Of a stretch of 64,000 bases of DNA, positions 43,424-54,844 are shown in pieces; the stretch's first letter is position 1; each line of letters starts with the position of its first letter. Source of the stretch: Pyrus communis (lineage: Eukaryota > Streptophyta > Magnoliopsida > Rosales > Rosaceae); NCBI RefSeq assembly GCF_963583255.1, contig NC_084808.1, positions 7,711,501 through 7,775,500 on the forward strand, in the 5' to 3' direction. Made by a program: the position numbers and the translations under genes. The notes under the pieces were generated by a model. That model was not told the origin of the DNA. It did no database searches and was given only the letters and a program-made list of their open reading frames with translations.

Positions 43424-43556
43424 TTGGGTTCTTCGTCCGGCTGCAAGACGTAAAAGAAAGCGCTACTTGGGAGGCAACCCAATGCACTGAAAAAAAAAAA
43501 AAAAAAAAATATTTCATTTATTAAATAAAATACTAAACATGGAGAAAGGTGGTGCT

Positions 43557-44228
43557 TCACAAAGGTTGTTTACGTGAAGCCCCACTACGAGGCGTCGAAG
43601 CAGAAGGCTTTGAAGCAGAAGGCATTGGAGCGGAAGGCATTGGAGCGGAAGGCATCGGAGCGGGAGGCATCGGAGCTAGAGCATTCCAGGCCTCAATACT
43701 TGGCCAAGCGCTGGATGAGCCAGGAAAAAGGTGCCTCTGGAGGAAAGACGAAAACCTTTGACGGTCACTGTGAATCCGACCTTCAGACTCTTGCAGCTCA
43801 TCAAGCTTCCTCTTCATGCCCGTCGAATAGTTGTTGGCAAGCACGTGCAAACTTCTATTCTCATGCTTAAGCAGTTTGATCTCCTGCTTAAGACTTTCCA
43901 CCTCTGCCATCAATGATTCCACCTGACGGGAGCGGGCAAGCAGGCGTTGGCCCATGTTGGACACAGAACTCGCACACTGAACACTAAGTGCGAGGGACTC
44001 TTGAACGGCCAACTCATCGGACCGTCCTGACAGCAGCCTACTATCTTTTGGAGTGAGGAGGTTCCTAGCTACTATTGTAGCTGTTGTGGCGTCCTGCATC
44101 ACGGAGTCTTCACCTGTAAGAAGACCGTTAGAAGATAAGAAAGAAGGGCGCCATACGTTACCTTGACGCGGCGCGCCCGTATCACTGCTAAGGCTCAATT
44201 CCAAGCTAAGGTTCGATGAGTTTGCCAT
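43557..44228 (-). CDS. Antisense ORF (aORF) of element H: EAR-like motif plus coiled-coil protein
   Basis: 223 residues, open, antisense to its host element. Compared with the A copy, the first about 145 residues differ at only two positions (QL to LL and KY to KH near 119-122). The N-terminal LSLELSL (residues 7-13) and the coiled coil (about 92-165) are kept. The APMPSAP repeat is shorter and the tail differs (RSGASRKQPL). The upstream block including the TATA-like position is also conserved. The ORF has survived in an element that lost gag-pol and yet moved recently. That fits a useful product or a structural or cis role of this segment. Function is unproven. Confidence 0.78.
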   Translation of the reverse strand: MANSSNLSLELSLSSDTGAPRQGNVWRPSFLSSNGLLTGEDSVMQDATTATIVARNLLTPKDSRLLSGRSDELAVQESLALSVQCASSVSNMGQRLLARSRQVESLMAEVESLKQEIKLLKHENRSLHVLANNYSTGMKRKLDELQESEGRIHSDRQRFSSFLQRHLFPGSSSAWPSIEAWNALAPMPPAPMPSAPMPSAPMPSASKPSASTPRSGASRKQPL

Positions 44229-45400
44229 TTTTCAAAAGTGTTCAAAGAAAAGGGATGGAGTTAAATTTCAAAGGGCCGGAGTCGATCTTCAAGAATGGGA
44301 AATCTTCAGAGAGTGTTTGTTGTGGTGATCGATAGCTCAATAAAAAAGCCAAGGCGACGCGTCCACCGATTCAAAAAGCCGGAATTTCCGGCGTAATTTT
44401 GGCGACGCTTTCTCGGCTTTTCAGAAGACGCGTTCAACTTTGTCAAAAGATTTCTTCTTTTCAGACAACACGTGGAGGCCATCACCGCAACTACATTTCT
44501 TTAGCCGACAAGCGCAAAGTTCGGCGACGCTTTCTCTGCTTTTCAGAAGACGCGTGCAGCTTTGTCAAAAGGAGCCGCATCTGCACTACCACGTGTCGTT
44601 CAGAAAGCGAAGGGGCGTCGTTCAGAAATCGAAGGGGCGCCTGCTCAGAAATCGAAGAGGCGTATTCAAAGATCGAAGAGGCGCCACTATTTCAAAGAGC
44701 CAGATTTGCGGGATCAAAACGTTTGTCGACAAGGGTAAAAAGTACCACCACTTGATATTATCTCTATATATGTCGACCTTCGTCTTTTATGGCAGGGCAA
44801 ACCTGAAGAAAATGCCCAACTCTCCCTCACCTCTGAGGGCGCACTCCCAGCAAAGCCTTTCAAAATACTCAATTCTTTCTTCTTCCCCAAAGATGATACC
44901 AGATGCCTGGAGTACATATGACCCAGGAGGAAACGGCGGATTGAAGCATGTGCTGATTCATTCACCGCTTCTTCAAAGCAAAGGTATCTCATATCATCAA
45001 GGTCAAAAGCAAAAGTATCTCATATCATGCTCTTTCCCTGTCTTTTTCTTTGTCCTTGTTCTTACTTGCATGGCAAAGTAAAAGAAGCAATCAGCCGGCA
45101 CTTGGAGTCAGTCTTCCGATCTGGAGCCAACTGCCTGGAATCTATTCCTGATTGCTTACCTAGCGTTGCTCTCGAGTAGTCATCTTCAACGGTTGTTACA
45201 CTTCCAGAGAAGGGACCACTCCTGCAAAGATTGAACAAAGAAACAGATAACAGGAGGAAGCTCAGACCTTCGGGGGAAACCAAAAGAACTATCCTGCTGC
45301 CCAGTTCAAGAAGTAGCACAAAGGAAAATCAACGATGGGCGGCAACCAGTTCGAGAGTAAGCCTATGGAATCATCCAGATCAAGCCTCAATGCAATCAAC
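44229..45400 (-). other. 5' flank of the H antisense ORF
   Basis: Homologous to 400-1541 in element A in reverse complement, with the same diverged direct repeats (TTCAGAAATCGAAGGGGCG-like units at about 44605-44690, AGACGCGT/GTCAAAAG units) and a TTGTCGAC palindrome at about 44722. Several open frames cross it on both strands, but they do not agree between A and H, so I do not call a gene. Confidence 0.6.
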
Positions 45401-45621
45401 AAAGAGAAGACGGAATTTACACTCCATAACCAGATTTGCGTCCCTAAACTCTTCTCTTTGTTAATTACATTCTGCCATGTTTAGTATGTTTAAATGTTTT
45501 TTGTGTGTTTACTTATGTTTTGTGTGAATCTATGCTTAAAACATTGAGGACAATGTTTGATTTAAGTGTGGGGGGGTAACTAAGTATATTTAATGCAAAT
45601 TCGTGGAATTTTATCACCCAT

Positions 45622-45775
45622 AACTTCAAATGTTGTTCCTTGCTGTTTTAAGGTGTTTTTAAGTTGTTTTAGAGTGTTTTAGTATGTTTTGTTTTTATAA
45701 CTTCAAATGTTGTTCCTTGCTGTTTTAAGGTGTTTTTAAGTTGTTTTAGAGTGTTTTAGTATGTTTTGTTTTTAT
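45622..45775 (+). repeat. 77-bp tandem duplication
   Basis: Two near-exact units beginning AACTTCAAATGTTGTTCC and ending TTTTGTTTTTATA. Other 3' regions have one unit. Confidence 0.9.
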
Positions 45776-46550
45776 AACTCCGAAAATCACATAAAAATTT
45801 GAAAAACGTGTTTTAAAAAGCCTAAAAAGAGTGTTTTGAGTCGTTTTTGTGTGTTTGTGTCTTAGGATACCTTCCAACACAATGATAAGGATTTGGTTTG
45901 TAATTGCATGACTGTTAAAAAGAGTTATAAACATAGAGAAAAGTTTGATTTACTCTTGGTATATGCTTGGTTATGGTTATAATGTATGACTTCACATGCA
46001 ATCATAAAAGAAAAAAAAATTCGTTTTTGTAACTTGCTTGAAGGAAGGAACTCAAACAAACGCTACAACCCTGAGAGACTTGAACCTATAACGTTCTTTG
46101 GAGAGTATAATCTGTGATTTCTTGTTTTCTAAAGTCGTTGCATGATCTCATTATTCTTTGCTTGGTTACTACTTAGAAGGCGTTTCATCATATAGTTCCA
46201 AATGCTAGAACTCATGCCCTTTTCATTCAAAGCATGTTATTGATTTGCATAACACATATTCAAGAAGAAGTTGTGTAGTGACCACCACCATAGCCAAATA
46301 AACTTACTTCCCATACTTCGTATTTGTTGTAAGTTTTAACCCCGTTGAGCCTTGTTTAGCTTTTATTCTTTGTTTTCCCACATTTCCCTTACCTAGCTTA
46401 GTGTAGGACTTTCCTATACCCTTGTTCTTAAAGTATAGTGAGCATGACTTAAATGAATTCCTTTTGAGTTACATTATGCAAGAAAATGAGTGTGGGGGAG
46501 TAAAAGTTTGTTCTTATGTTTATATGTATGTTTCGAGATTCAAAAGAAAA

Positions 46551-46580
46551 AGAAGAAGAAAAGAAAAAGAAAAGAAAAAG

Positions 46581-46632
<52 letters not shown>
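46551..46632 (+). repeat. A-rich homopolymer tract
   Basis: A run of about 50 A preceded by AAAAG/AAGAA repeats. Each 3' region here has an A-rich tract at this relative place, just after the second PPT-like motif; lengths vary widely, as expected of slippage. Confidence 0.9.
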
Positions 46633-46634
<2 letters not shown>

Positions 46635-47412
46635 AGTGAAAATAAGTAAGAATGAACTCACGAGCGTTGATGGTTGAAGAAAGGGTCCAAAAAGTTGAAT
46701 ATGGCCCTAAGTTTTGTGTGACTTTCCCTTGGGTGTTCAAAGTTGATTTTTGCGTTCTAAAGGGAATTCTAAGTGCCTAATTCAAATACTTTGCTCACTA
46801 TTGCTTTAAGAATGTTTGTTTATCCTTCACCTTTCTTTGTTAGCCAAACACCTTTAGCCCCGTTACAACCCTTGACTTCTATCTTGAGTGTTATGTATTT
46901 CAATTGTGGAGTTTGAACTTGGTATGAGCTTATGGTGTCACTGGTTCTCGCGTCTAAGTAGTAGCATTCCATTCATGAGATCATATCTAAACATGCTTAT
47001 TAACTCCAGAAAATGCTTTCCTTATTATAACATATGTGAGTGTTCGTCTACATGTTTACATCAATCTCTCACATATAACTAGTGTAGGGTGTGTAGTCAG
47101 AAAATCTGTGTGAAAATAGAGTGCATTCTAGTAAGGAATTGAGGAAATTCTCTAAAGGCATGTTACTACTTTCGAAATGTGTTTTAAATGCTTAATTGTG
47201 AACTAGTATGTGGTGACTATGATTAAGAATGTACTTAACTGTAAAGATGGCTAAAAATCTATGGGACTAATGATTTTTAACTTGTCATGTGCATTGGAAA
47301 TCTGAGACGATTGTTGGAAGGTGTAGGTTGTGTTTTGTTCGTTTTGTTTTGTTTTTGGTTTCTTTTGTTTTGTTTTGCTCGAGGACTAGCAAAAGCTAAG
47401 TGTGGGGGTATT

Positions 47413-49932
47413 TGATAGGAGCATATTCATGCGACTTAAATGGCTTGTTCTCGTGCATTTACGTTATGTTTCTTTAGTTATTTTAGTACTTTAAGCTATT
47501 TTCGTGTGTTTATAGGTCCAAAGGGCTAAAGGAGCAAAAAGATGCCTTTTGGAGACTTTTGGAGCACTTTTGGGCTAAGGATGGATAGCTTATGCTTGGA
47601 GCCAAAGTGTTGGACGAAATTGAAGACCTAATTGAAGACCAAAATGTTGGAACCTTGTTCTCTTTAGTTTTAGGACATTTAAAACCTTTCCTAATCCCAA
47701 TCATGCCATGCATAACACACATCCATTCTAACACATTGTCATTGCACATGCATTTCCTTCATTAGTTAATTCACATGCTCCATACTTATCATCACCACTC
47801 ATTACTTATCACATATCATCACCACTTATCACTTATCATTCACCACTTATCATATCATACATTCATTTATCACTTATCATAATCATTCACTTATCACTTA
47901 ACATATCATACACTTATCATTTATCACTCATAATCACCTACAACATCCACCTACTTCACCTACAACATCCACCTACTTCACCTACAACATCCACCTAATT
48001 CACCTACTTCACCTACAACATCCACCTAATTCACCTACAACATCCACCTACTTCACCTACAACATCCACCTACTTCACCTACAAATGACATAGCCATATG
48101 TTCCCTCCACTACTCCTATAAATACCCTTGCATTCATTCATTCAATTCACATCTCATTTCATACACAACACACCACAAACACATCCCTTTCTCTCTTAGC
48201 CGTGAGTCTCCCTTAGAATCCAAAAACCATCTTTCCATTTCCATCACTCCTCACTCCATTCCACACTTCCATTCCCCCAAACCAACTATCCTTAGACCTT
48301 ATGCTACAATAAAGAGGAAGAGAAGAGGGCCTAAACGTTCATACAATTCAAGTTTGAGTTGTTGGAATGTTTAGGTGTTTCTTTGATTTCAATGTTTAAT
48401 TTTAATTCTCTTTGTTTTGTATGAGGAACTAAACCCCCCCTTAGCTAGGGGGTGATTCGAAATATATGTTTATGCTTGCATTTTGATTTGATTACTTCTA
48501 ATTGCATTTCATAAGTTGTTGATTCAATTTGTTTAACCGTTTGATTGATAACTTATTTATGTATGTTTATTAAGAATGCGCGCTTCATTTTCATGCATGA
48601 ATATGACGCTAGAATATAAGTGATTTTCACCTAATCGTTATGAACTTATATTCACAAGTAGTGGAGGTTGCTTATAAACAATCGCGTTAAATGAATTCTT
48701 GGCACGAGTTTCATGCTCATCATAGTAACGAATGCCTCGTCAACACTTATAGTTTTCATAATGCTTAATGATCTTTGATTGTATCTTTATTGTGCTGTTC
48801 ACGTAAAGGACTTTTGGAGAATGTTGTGAATTGCGTTGCGCTAACCCATCCAATTCATTAACTTAAGGAAAACTTGACGGTTAATTTAAGCGGACCTAAT
48901 TGACCCGGGGCGTTGAGAATTAATGATTTATTGAAATGCAATTGGAAATCGTTTTATTATGCAAGTATAACATATGTGGAGATGAACCCCGTAGCTAACT
49001 TTCCATCCATTTGTTCTTTCTTTTCTTGTTTCTGTTTTCATGTTTAATTTAACTTGTTATTCAATTATGTTAAACATGTGAAACTAATTTCTTTGTAGTT
49101 AGAGGCGAATTTGAAGCCATGGACATATGTTAGTTATGATTTGATTTACTCCAGTTATGAATTCATGAACTTTAGATGTGGGTTACTTTTCTATTTTGAT
49201 TAAGAACTTGTTTATGTATGTGGGTTGAGGGTCGACACTTAATTTGCATGTCTAAACTTGATGCTAGGATATAAGGGAATTTCACCTAATCGTTATGAAC
49301 TTATATTCATGAGTAGTAAAGATCGCTAGTCACGATTGTGTTTAGTAAACCCTAGGCTGGATTAACATGCGTATTCCATAGTTATGAATGCCTAGTCGAT
49401 GTTTATGATTTCCGTTGAACTTAATGATCTTTGTTGAATGTCTCTATCATGCGTATTCCATGGTTAGGGACTTTGATTAGGAATAATTTGGTTGTAATGC
49501 GTATCCCATTCAATCCAATGAATCTAGGGAAATCTGAAAGTTAGTTTAAGCGAACCTAATTAACTTGGAGCATTGTCATTCATCGTTTGTTGAAGTCATA
49601 ACTGGGAGTCAATTTATATGCTTATGTTCATGTGTGGATAAGGAACCCTCTAACTAGTTGTTCATCATTCTATTTCATTAATTTCGTTTTTAGAATCTGT
49701 TTTAATTCCAAGTTTCTGTTTTAGTTTAAATTCATCCAAAACCAATCCCCCATTTATTTTAAAGTGTTAGATTAGTTAGAAATACATTCATATTGTTATT
49801 TTACGTTTTTGAGTCAAATCCAAGTGATTAACAATCCCTCCTAATCCCCGGTCCAGAACGATCCCTACTTATACATATACTACAATTTGACGAAAAGAGG
49901 GTTTAATTTGTGTGCGTATAAATCTCGCATCA
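47413..49932 (+). repeat. 3' LTR of element H
   Basis: 2520 bp. Differences I found from the 5' LTR: one extra 22-bp unit, GATGCC for GATGCA near 47543, AAGAATGCG for AGGAATGCG near 48573, and TCATTTATC for TCACTTATC near 47917. It is followed by the second CTTAT. Confidence 0.95.
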
Positions 49933-49937
49933 CTTAT

Positions 49938-51200
49938 CCATAGCATCAAATGAAGGAAGAGTTGCTCCTTCAATATTTCTATGAAGGCCTTCTACCAATC
50001 GAACGTCAAATGCTAGATGCCTCGGCGGGAGGAGCTTTGGTAGATAAAACACCCATGGCAGCCAAGACACTCATTGCAACCCGTGCATTGAATGCACAAC
50101 AATGCGAAGGCATGGGACAAAGGGATAACCCACGACCACAAGTTAATGAGGTAAGCTCTTCATCCGATATTCAATCTCAATTAGCTAATCTTACTTCTAT
50201 TGTGTCTCAGATGGCCGAAGGTATGAAGATCCAAGGACCAATGGTGTGTAGAGTATGTTCTATCCAAGGACATGTTTCTGACAAGTGTCCTCAACTTATT
50301 GAGAATGGTGGATGGGAGACCGCGAATGCAATTGGATTTCAAAGCCAAAATCAACCAAGGAATGATCCATATTCCAACACTTACAGTCCTGGTTGGAGAG
50401 ATCACCCAAACTTCAAGTGGAGGGAGCCACAACAACCCCAATCACAAGGAGGCTTTAGGCAACAACCCCCGGGCTTCTACAACAAGCCATACGCACCCAC
50501 AGAAGCACCTCCACAATCTACCCAAACAAGTTCAGGTAACACTTTGGACAATGATACACTTCTTAAATTACTAACTAACTTGTCTCAGGGGCAAGAAAAT
50601 CAAGCCAAGGCAATGCAAAACAATGACAAAAGGGTGGATCATTTGGAGAAACAAATTGGGCAGATTGCAGATTTTGTAGGGAAATTTCGAGACCAAGGCC
50701 AACTCCCTAGTTCTACCATTCCTAATCCAAAAGAAGGGTTCGAAAGTGCAAAAGCCATATTGTTGAGAAGTGGAAAAGAAGTTGGGGCAGGTTCTTCATC
50801 AAAAACAGGTCACAAAGAGGATGACAAACTGCACTTTGAAGAGGGGGAAACAACCAAACCCACGGCAAGGGTGGAACTCCCTTTGCCGCAAGTTTCTAGT
50901 GACCCTAAACCATCCAATCTGTCCAATAAAGGTAAGAATGTGTCAAATTCAGTTCCTACTAATGTTTTCCCTTCGAATGTTCCTTTTCCTAGTATGTTCA
51001 TGCAAACAAAGAAGGAGGAAGCTGAAAAAGACATTCTTGAGACATTTAGGAAAGTTCAAGTTAACATACCCCTTTTGGATGCAATCAAGCAAGTTCCACG
51101 CTATGCCAAGTTTTTAAAGGAGTTGTGCACCACTAGGAAGAGGATTTCGACCAAGGAGGTTGTCAAGATAGGTGAAAATGTCTCTGCCATCTTGCAATGA
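49938..51200 (+). pseudogene. Element G gag C-terminal half to protease start
   Basis: It resumes at HQMKEELLLQYFYEGLLP after element H. A TAG at 49941-49943 replaces the Gln codon seen in other copies. Open from 49950: AGGALVDKTP, the knuckle with CRVCSIQGHVSDKC (the position after the first Cys is R instead of G, Cys and His kept), the coiled coil SQGQENQAKAMQNNDKRVDHLEKQIGQIADF, and the KDILETFRKVQVNIP block. It ends at a TGA (51198-51200) where other copies have Arg (LQRKLPPK). Confidence 0.92.
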
Positions 51201-52640
51201 AAACTACCCCCAAAATGCAAAGATCCAGGTAGTTTTACAATTCCTTGTGTCATTGGTAATATTCGCTTTGAATCTGCCATGCTAGACTTAGGTGCCTCTA
51301 TAAATGTTATGGCATACTCAATTTATCCATCTATGAATTTAGGAGTGTTGAAAAATGATGGTGTAATCATACAATTGGCCGATAGATCTAACGCCTATCC
51401 AAAGGGAGTTTTGGAAGATGTTTTAGTGCAGGTTAATCATTTAATCTTCCCGGCGGATTTCTATGTTCTCGACATGGATGAATCAGATCATGCCACTTCA
51501 TTACCCATCCTCCTTGGAAGGCCATTCATGAAAACGGGCCGGACCAAGATTGACGTGTTTAATGGAACTTTGTCCATGGAATTTGATGAGGAAGTTGTTA
51601 ATTTCAATCTTTCTGATTCTGTTAAGTACCCTAGTGAGGACCATTCATGTTTCTCTATTGATATAATTGACTCTTTGGCGCAGGGATATCTTGACAATTT
51701 GAATGATGATGCGCTTGAAAAAGTCATTACAAGAGGCATGGAACGCAACAACGAGGAGGTAGCACCTAGGTTAACCCACGGCACACTTAAAGCACTTCAT
51801 GCCGTGTCTCCTAGTGAGGAAGTTAGTGAGATGGTTGCTGCCCTTGAGTTGTTGCCTACGCATGATGGTAAGTTTCCTAATCGTGAGTCAATTCCTATTT
51901 CGACTAACAAGTTGCTTCCGTCCATAATTCAGGCACCCGTCCTTGAACTAAAACCATTACCAAGCCATTTGAAGTACATTTTCTTGGGAGAAAATGAGAC
52001 CCTACCTGCCATCATCTCCTCATCCCTCATGGCCCAAGAAGAGGATAAACTAGTTCAAGTTTTGAAAGAGTTCAAATCTGCCCTAGGATGGACATTGGCC
52101 GATATCAAAGGTATAAGCCCTACAACATGCATGCATCACATATTTCTTGAGGAGGGGCCCAAACCAACTAGAGAGGCTCAACGCCGTCTTAACCCTCCGA
52201 TGATGGAAGTTGTGAAAAAGGAGATAATCAAACTTCTAGATTGTGGAGTCATATATCCAATCTCGGATAGTAAGTGGGTTTCACCTATCCAATGTGTGCC
52301 TAAGAAATCTGGTGTGACGGTTGTGGAAAATGCCGAGAATGAGCTTGTACCTACTCGCATTCAAACCGGTTGGAGAGTATGCATTGATTATAGGAAGATA
52401 AATGCCACCACAAGGAAGGATCACTTCCCATTGCCGTTCTTGGATCAAATGCTTGAAAGGTTAGCAGGTTATTCCTTTTATTGTTTTCTTGATGGATACT
52501 CTGGTTATAATCCAATTGTTATTTCCCCGAATGATCAAGAAAAGACCACTTTTACTTGTCCCTTTGGAACGTTTGCATATCGACGCATGCCATTCGGTTT
52601 GTGCAATGCTCCGGCCACGTTTCAAAGGTGTATGGTTACA
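51201..52640 (+). pseudogene. Element G protease, linker and N-terminal RT
   Basis: Same frame as the preceding part. Aspartic protease with MLDLGASINV (Asp kept) and ILLGRPFM, then the linker (DSLAQGYLDNLNDDALE; LKYIFLGENETLPAI), then RT from about 52090 ([38 protein letters not shown]). A one-base deletion near 52635, just after TFQRCMV, shifts the frame before the FMDDF motif. Confidence 0.92.
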
Positions 52641-53551
52641 TCTTTTCTGATTATGTTGAAAGGATTATTGAAATATTCATGGATGATTTTAGTGTATTTG
52701 GTAGTTCATTTGATAATTGCTTGGATAATCTCACTTTAATCTTGAAACGATGTGTTGAAACAAACCTTGTGTTAAATTGGGAGAAATGCCATTTTATGGT
52801 TAAACAAGGTATTGTTTTGGGTCATATAATTTCTGAAAAAGGAATTGAAGTTGATAAGTCTAAAATAGATCTTGTACACTACTTACCCTCTCCTACTTCA
52901 GTGAGAGAGGTTCGTTCTTTTCTTGGTCATGCAGGATTCTATCGACGATTTATCAAGGACTTTTCCAAGATTGCACAGCCCCTATGCCGTCTCCTCCAAA
53001 AGGACGTGCCTTTCGAGTTCAACGAAGTGTGTGAGAAAGCATTCAACCATCTCAAAGAACTCCTCACCACGGCACCAATTATAACTCCACCAGATTGGTC
53101 CATTCCCTTCGAACTAATGTGTGATGCATCGGATTATGCACTTGGAGCTGTTTTGGGCCAAAGAAAAAACAAGCAGCCACATGTTATTTATTATGCTTCA
53201 CGCACTTTAAATGATGCTCAATTGAATTATTCTACAACTGAAAAAGAACTTTTGGCGGTCGTATTTGCATTAGATAAGTTTAGATCATATCTACTGGGCA
53301 CTAAAGTAATTGTTTTCATTGACCATGCAGCCTTGAAGTATCTTCTCACCAAAAAGGAAGCCAAACCAAGACTCATTCGTTGGATGCTCCTACTTCAAGA
53401 GTTCGATATTGAAATTAGGGACAAGAAAGGGTGTGAAAACGTGGTGGCTGACCACCTAAGTAGAATGGTGCGTGAGGAAGAGCCCATCCCCATTTTAGAA
53501 ACGTTTCCAGATGAGCAACTTCTGTCCATTCAGGTAAGTACCCCTTGGTAG
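52641..53551 (+). pseudogene. Element G RT C-terminal half and RNase H
   Basis: The frame after the deletion carries [10 protein letters not shown] (RT active site), the thumb and connection blocks ([22 protein letters not shown]), and RNase H ([16 protein letters not shown]; the third position reads FIDHAAL, Asp kept). It ends at TAG (53549-53551) in place of the Tyr codon of PWYAD. Confidence 0.92.
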
Positions 53552-54844
53552 GCCGATTTGGTCAATTATTTGGTATCTAGGCAAGTTACTAGCACCCTAA
53601 ACAAATTCCAACGTGATAAACTTAGAAAGGATGCTAGATTTTATGTTTGGGATGACCCATACTTGTGGAAACATTGCCCAGATCAGATTATAAGGAGATG
53701 TGTGCATGAATCAGATTTTCATTCAATTTTAAGTTTTTGTCACACATATGCTAGTGGGGGTCATTTTGGCACCCAAAGGACAGCTTTAAAAGTTCTTGAA
53801 TGTGGTTTTTATTGGCCTGCTTTGTTTAAAGATCCAAGAACCTTTTGTTTAGCTTGTGATCGATGCCAAAGGACAGGTAATATAGGCCAAAGAGATCAAT
53901 TGCCGCAGGTACCCATTGTTGTTGTTGAAATTTTTGATGTGTGGGGAATTGATTTTATGGGTCCGTTTCCTTCATCTTTTGGTTTCAATTACATATTACT
54001 TGCAGTTGATTATGTTTCAAAGTGGGTGGAAGCGAAAGCCACTCGAACTAATGATTCTAAAGTTGTGGCAGATTTTGTGAAAACTAATATCTTTTCAAGA
54101 TTTGGGATGCCTAGGGTGCTAATCAGTGATGGGGGGTCTCACTTTTGCAATCGTACCATTGAAGCCTTACTCAAGAAGTACCATGTGACGCATAAGGTTT
54201 CCACACCTTACCACCCTCAAACCAATGGCCAAGCCGAGGTGTCCAATAAAGAGATCAAACAGATTTTGGAGAAGACCGTTGGGCCAAATAGAAAAGATTG
54301 GAGCTTGCGTTTGGATGATGCTCTTTGGGCATATAGAACAGCGTACAAAACTCCCATTGGTATGTCTCCTTTTCGTCTTGTTTATGGTAAACCATGTCAT
54401 CTCCCTGTGGAATTAGAACATAGAGCTCATTGGGCTATCAAAATATTCAATTTGAATGTGGACCAAGCTGGAATTCATAGGAAGCTTCAATTATGTGAAC
54501 TTGACGAAATAAGGCATAAAGCTTATGAGAATGCTAGAATTTACAAAGAGAAGACCACGTCATTCCATGATAAGATGATTAGAGGCAAGACTTTTACAAT
54601 AGGGCAGAAAGTGTTGTTGTTCAACTCCCGTCTTCGTCTCTTCCCTGGTAAGTTACATTCCAAGTGGGTTGGTCCTTTTGTTATTACTAATCTTTTTGTG
54701 CATGGTGCAGTCCAAATTAAGAGTTTGAGAACAGGGCAAGAATTCAAGGTGAACGGACATAGATTGAAGCCATACTATAAGAACTTTGTGGAGCATGTTG
54801 TGGAAGAGATTCCCTTGCATGCCGTGGGTTCCAAATTGGAGTGA
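53552..54844 (+). pseudogene. Element G integrase
   Basis: About 430 residues after the stop. Zinc finger ([12 protein letters not shown] ... CLACDRC), core with GIDFMGP, SDGGSHF and [10 protein letters not shown] keeping the D, D, E residues, then the C-terminal WVGPFVITN and the end HAVGSKLE. No chromodomain. This part is open by itself but sits behind several upstream breaks. Confidence 0.92.

Larger units (their letters stand above)
45401..47412 (+). other. Distal 3' region and PPT of element H
   Basis: It contains the hairpin 45539-45558 and G-run, and a 77-bp tandem duplication (45622-45698, 45699-45775). A PPT-like GAGTGTGGGGGAG lies at about 46487 and a long A tract at 46551-46632, with the terminal PPT AAGTGTGGGGGTATT at 47398-47412. 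No sense ORF. Confidence 0.8.
40757..49932 (+). mobile_element. Element H: recent non-autonomous Athila-like element with antisense ORF (9176 bp)
   Basis: LTRs at 40757-43254 (2498 bp) and 47413-49932 (2520 bp), target duplication CTTAT (40752-40756, 49933-49937), PBS 43260-43277 and PPT 47398-47412. The inner part has almost no gag-pol: the leader and 14 gag codons are joined to the post-pol box, followed by the antisense ORF and a 3' region. The LTRs differ by one 22-bp minisatellite unit and only a few substitutions that I could find, so insertion was recent. It needs all proteins in trans. Confidence 0.95.

Noticed and set aside
44440..45081. 213-codon plus-strand frame upstream of the H antisense ORF
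   Set aside because: The corresponding stretch in A is split into other frames, and the protein is repeat-derived with no recognised domain.
46422..46740. Lysine- or phenylalanine-rich frames at the poly-A tract
   Set aside because: Simple translation of a homopolymer.
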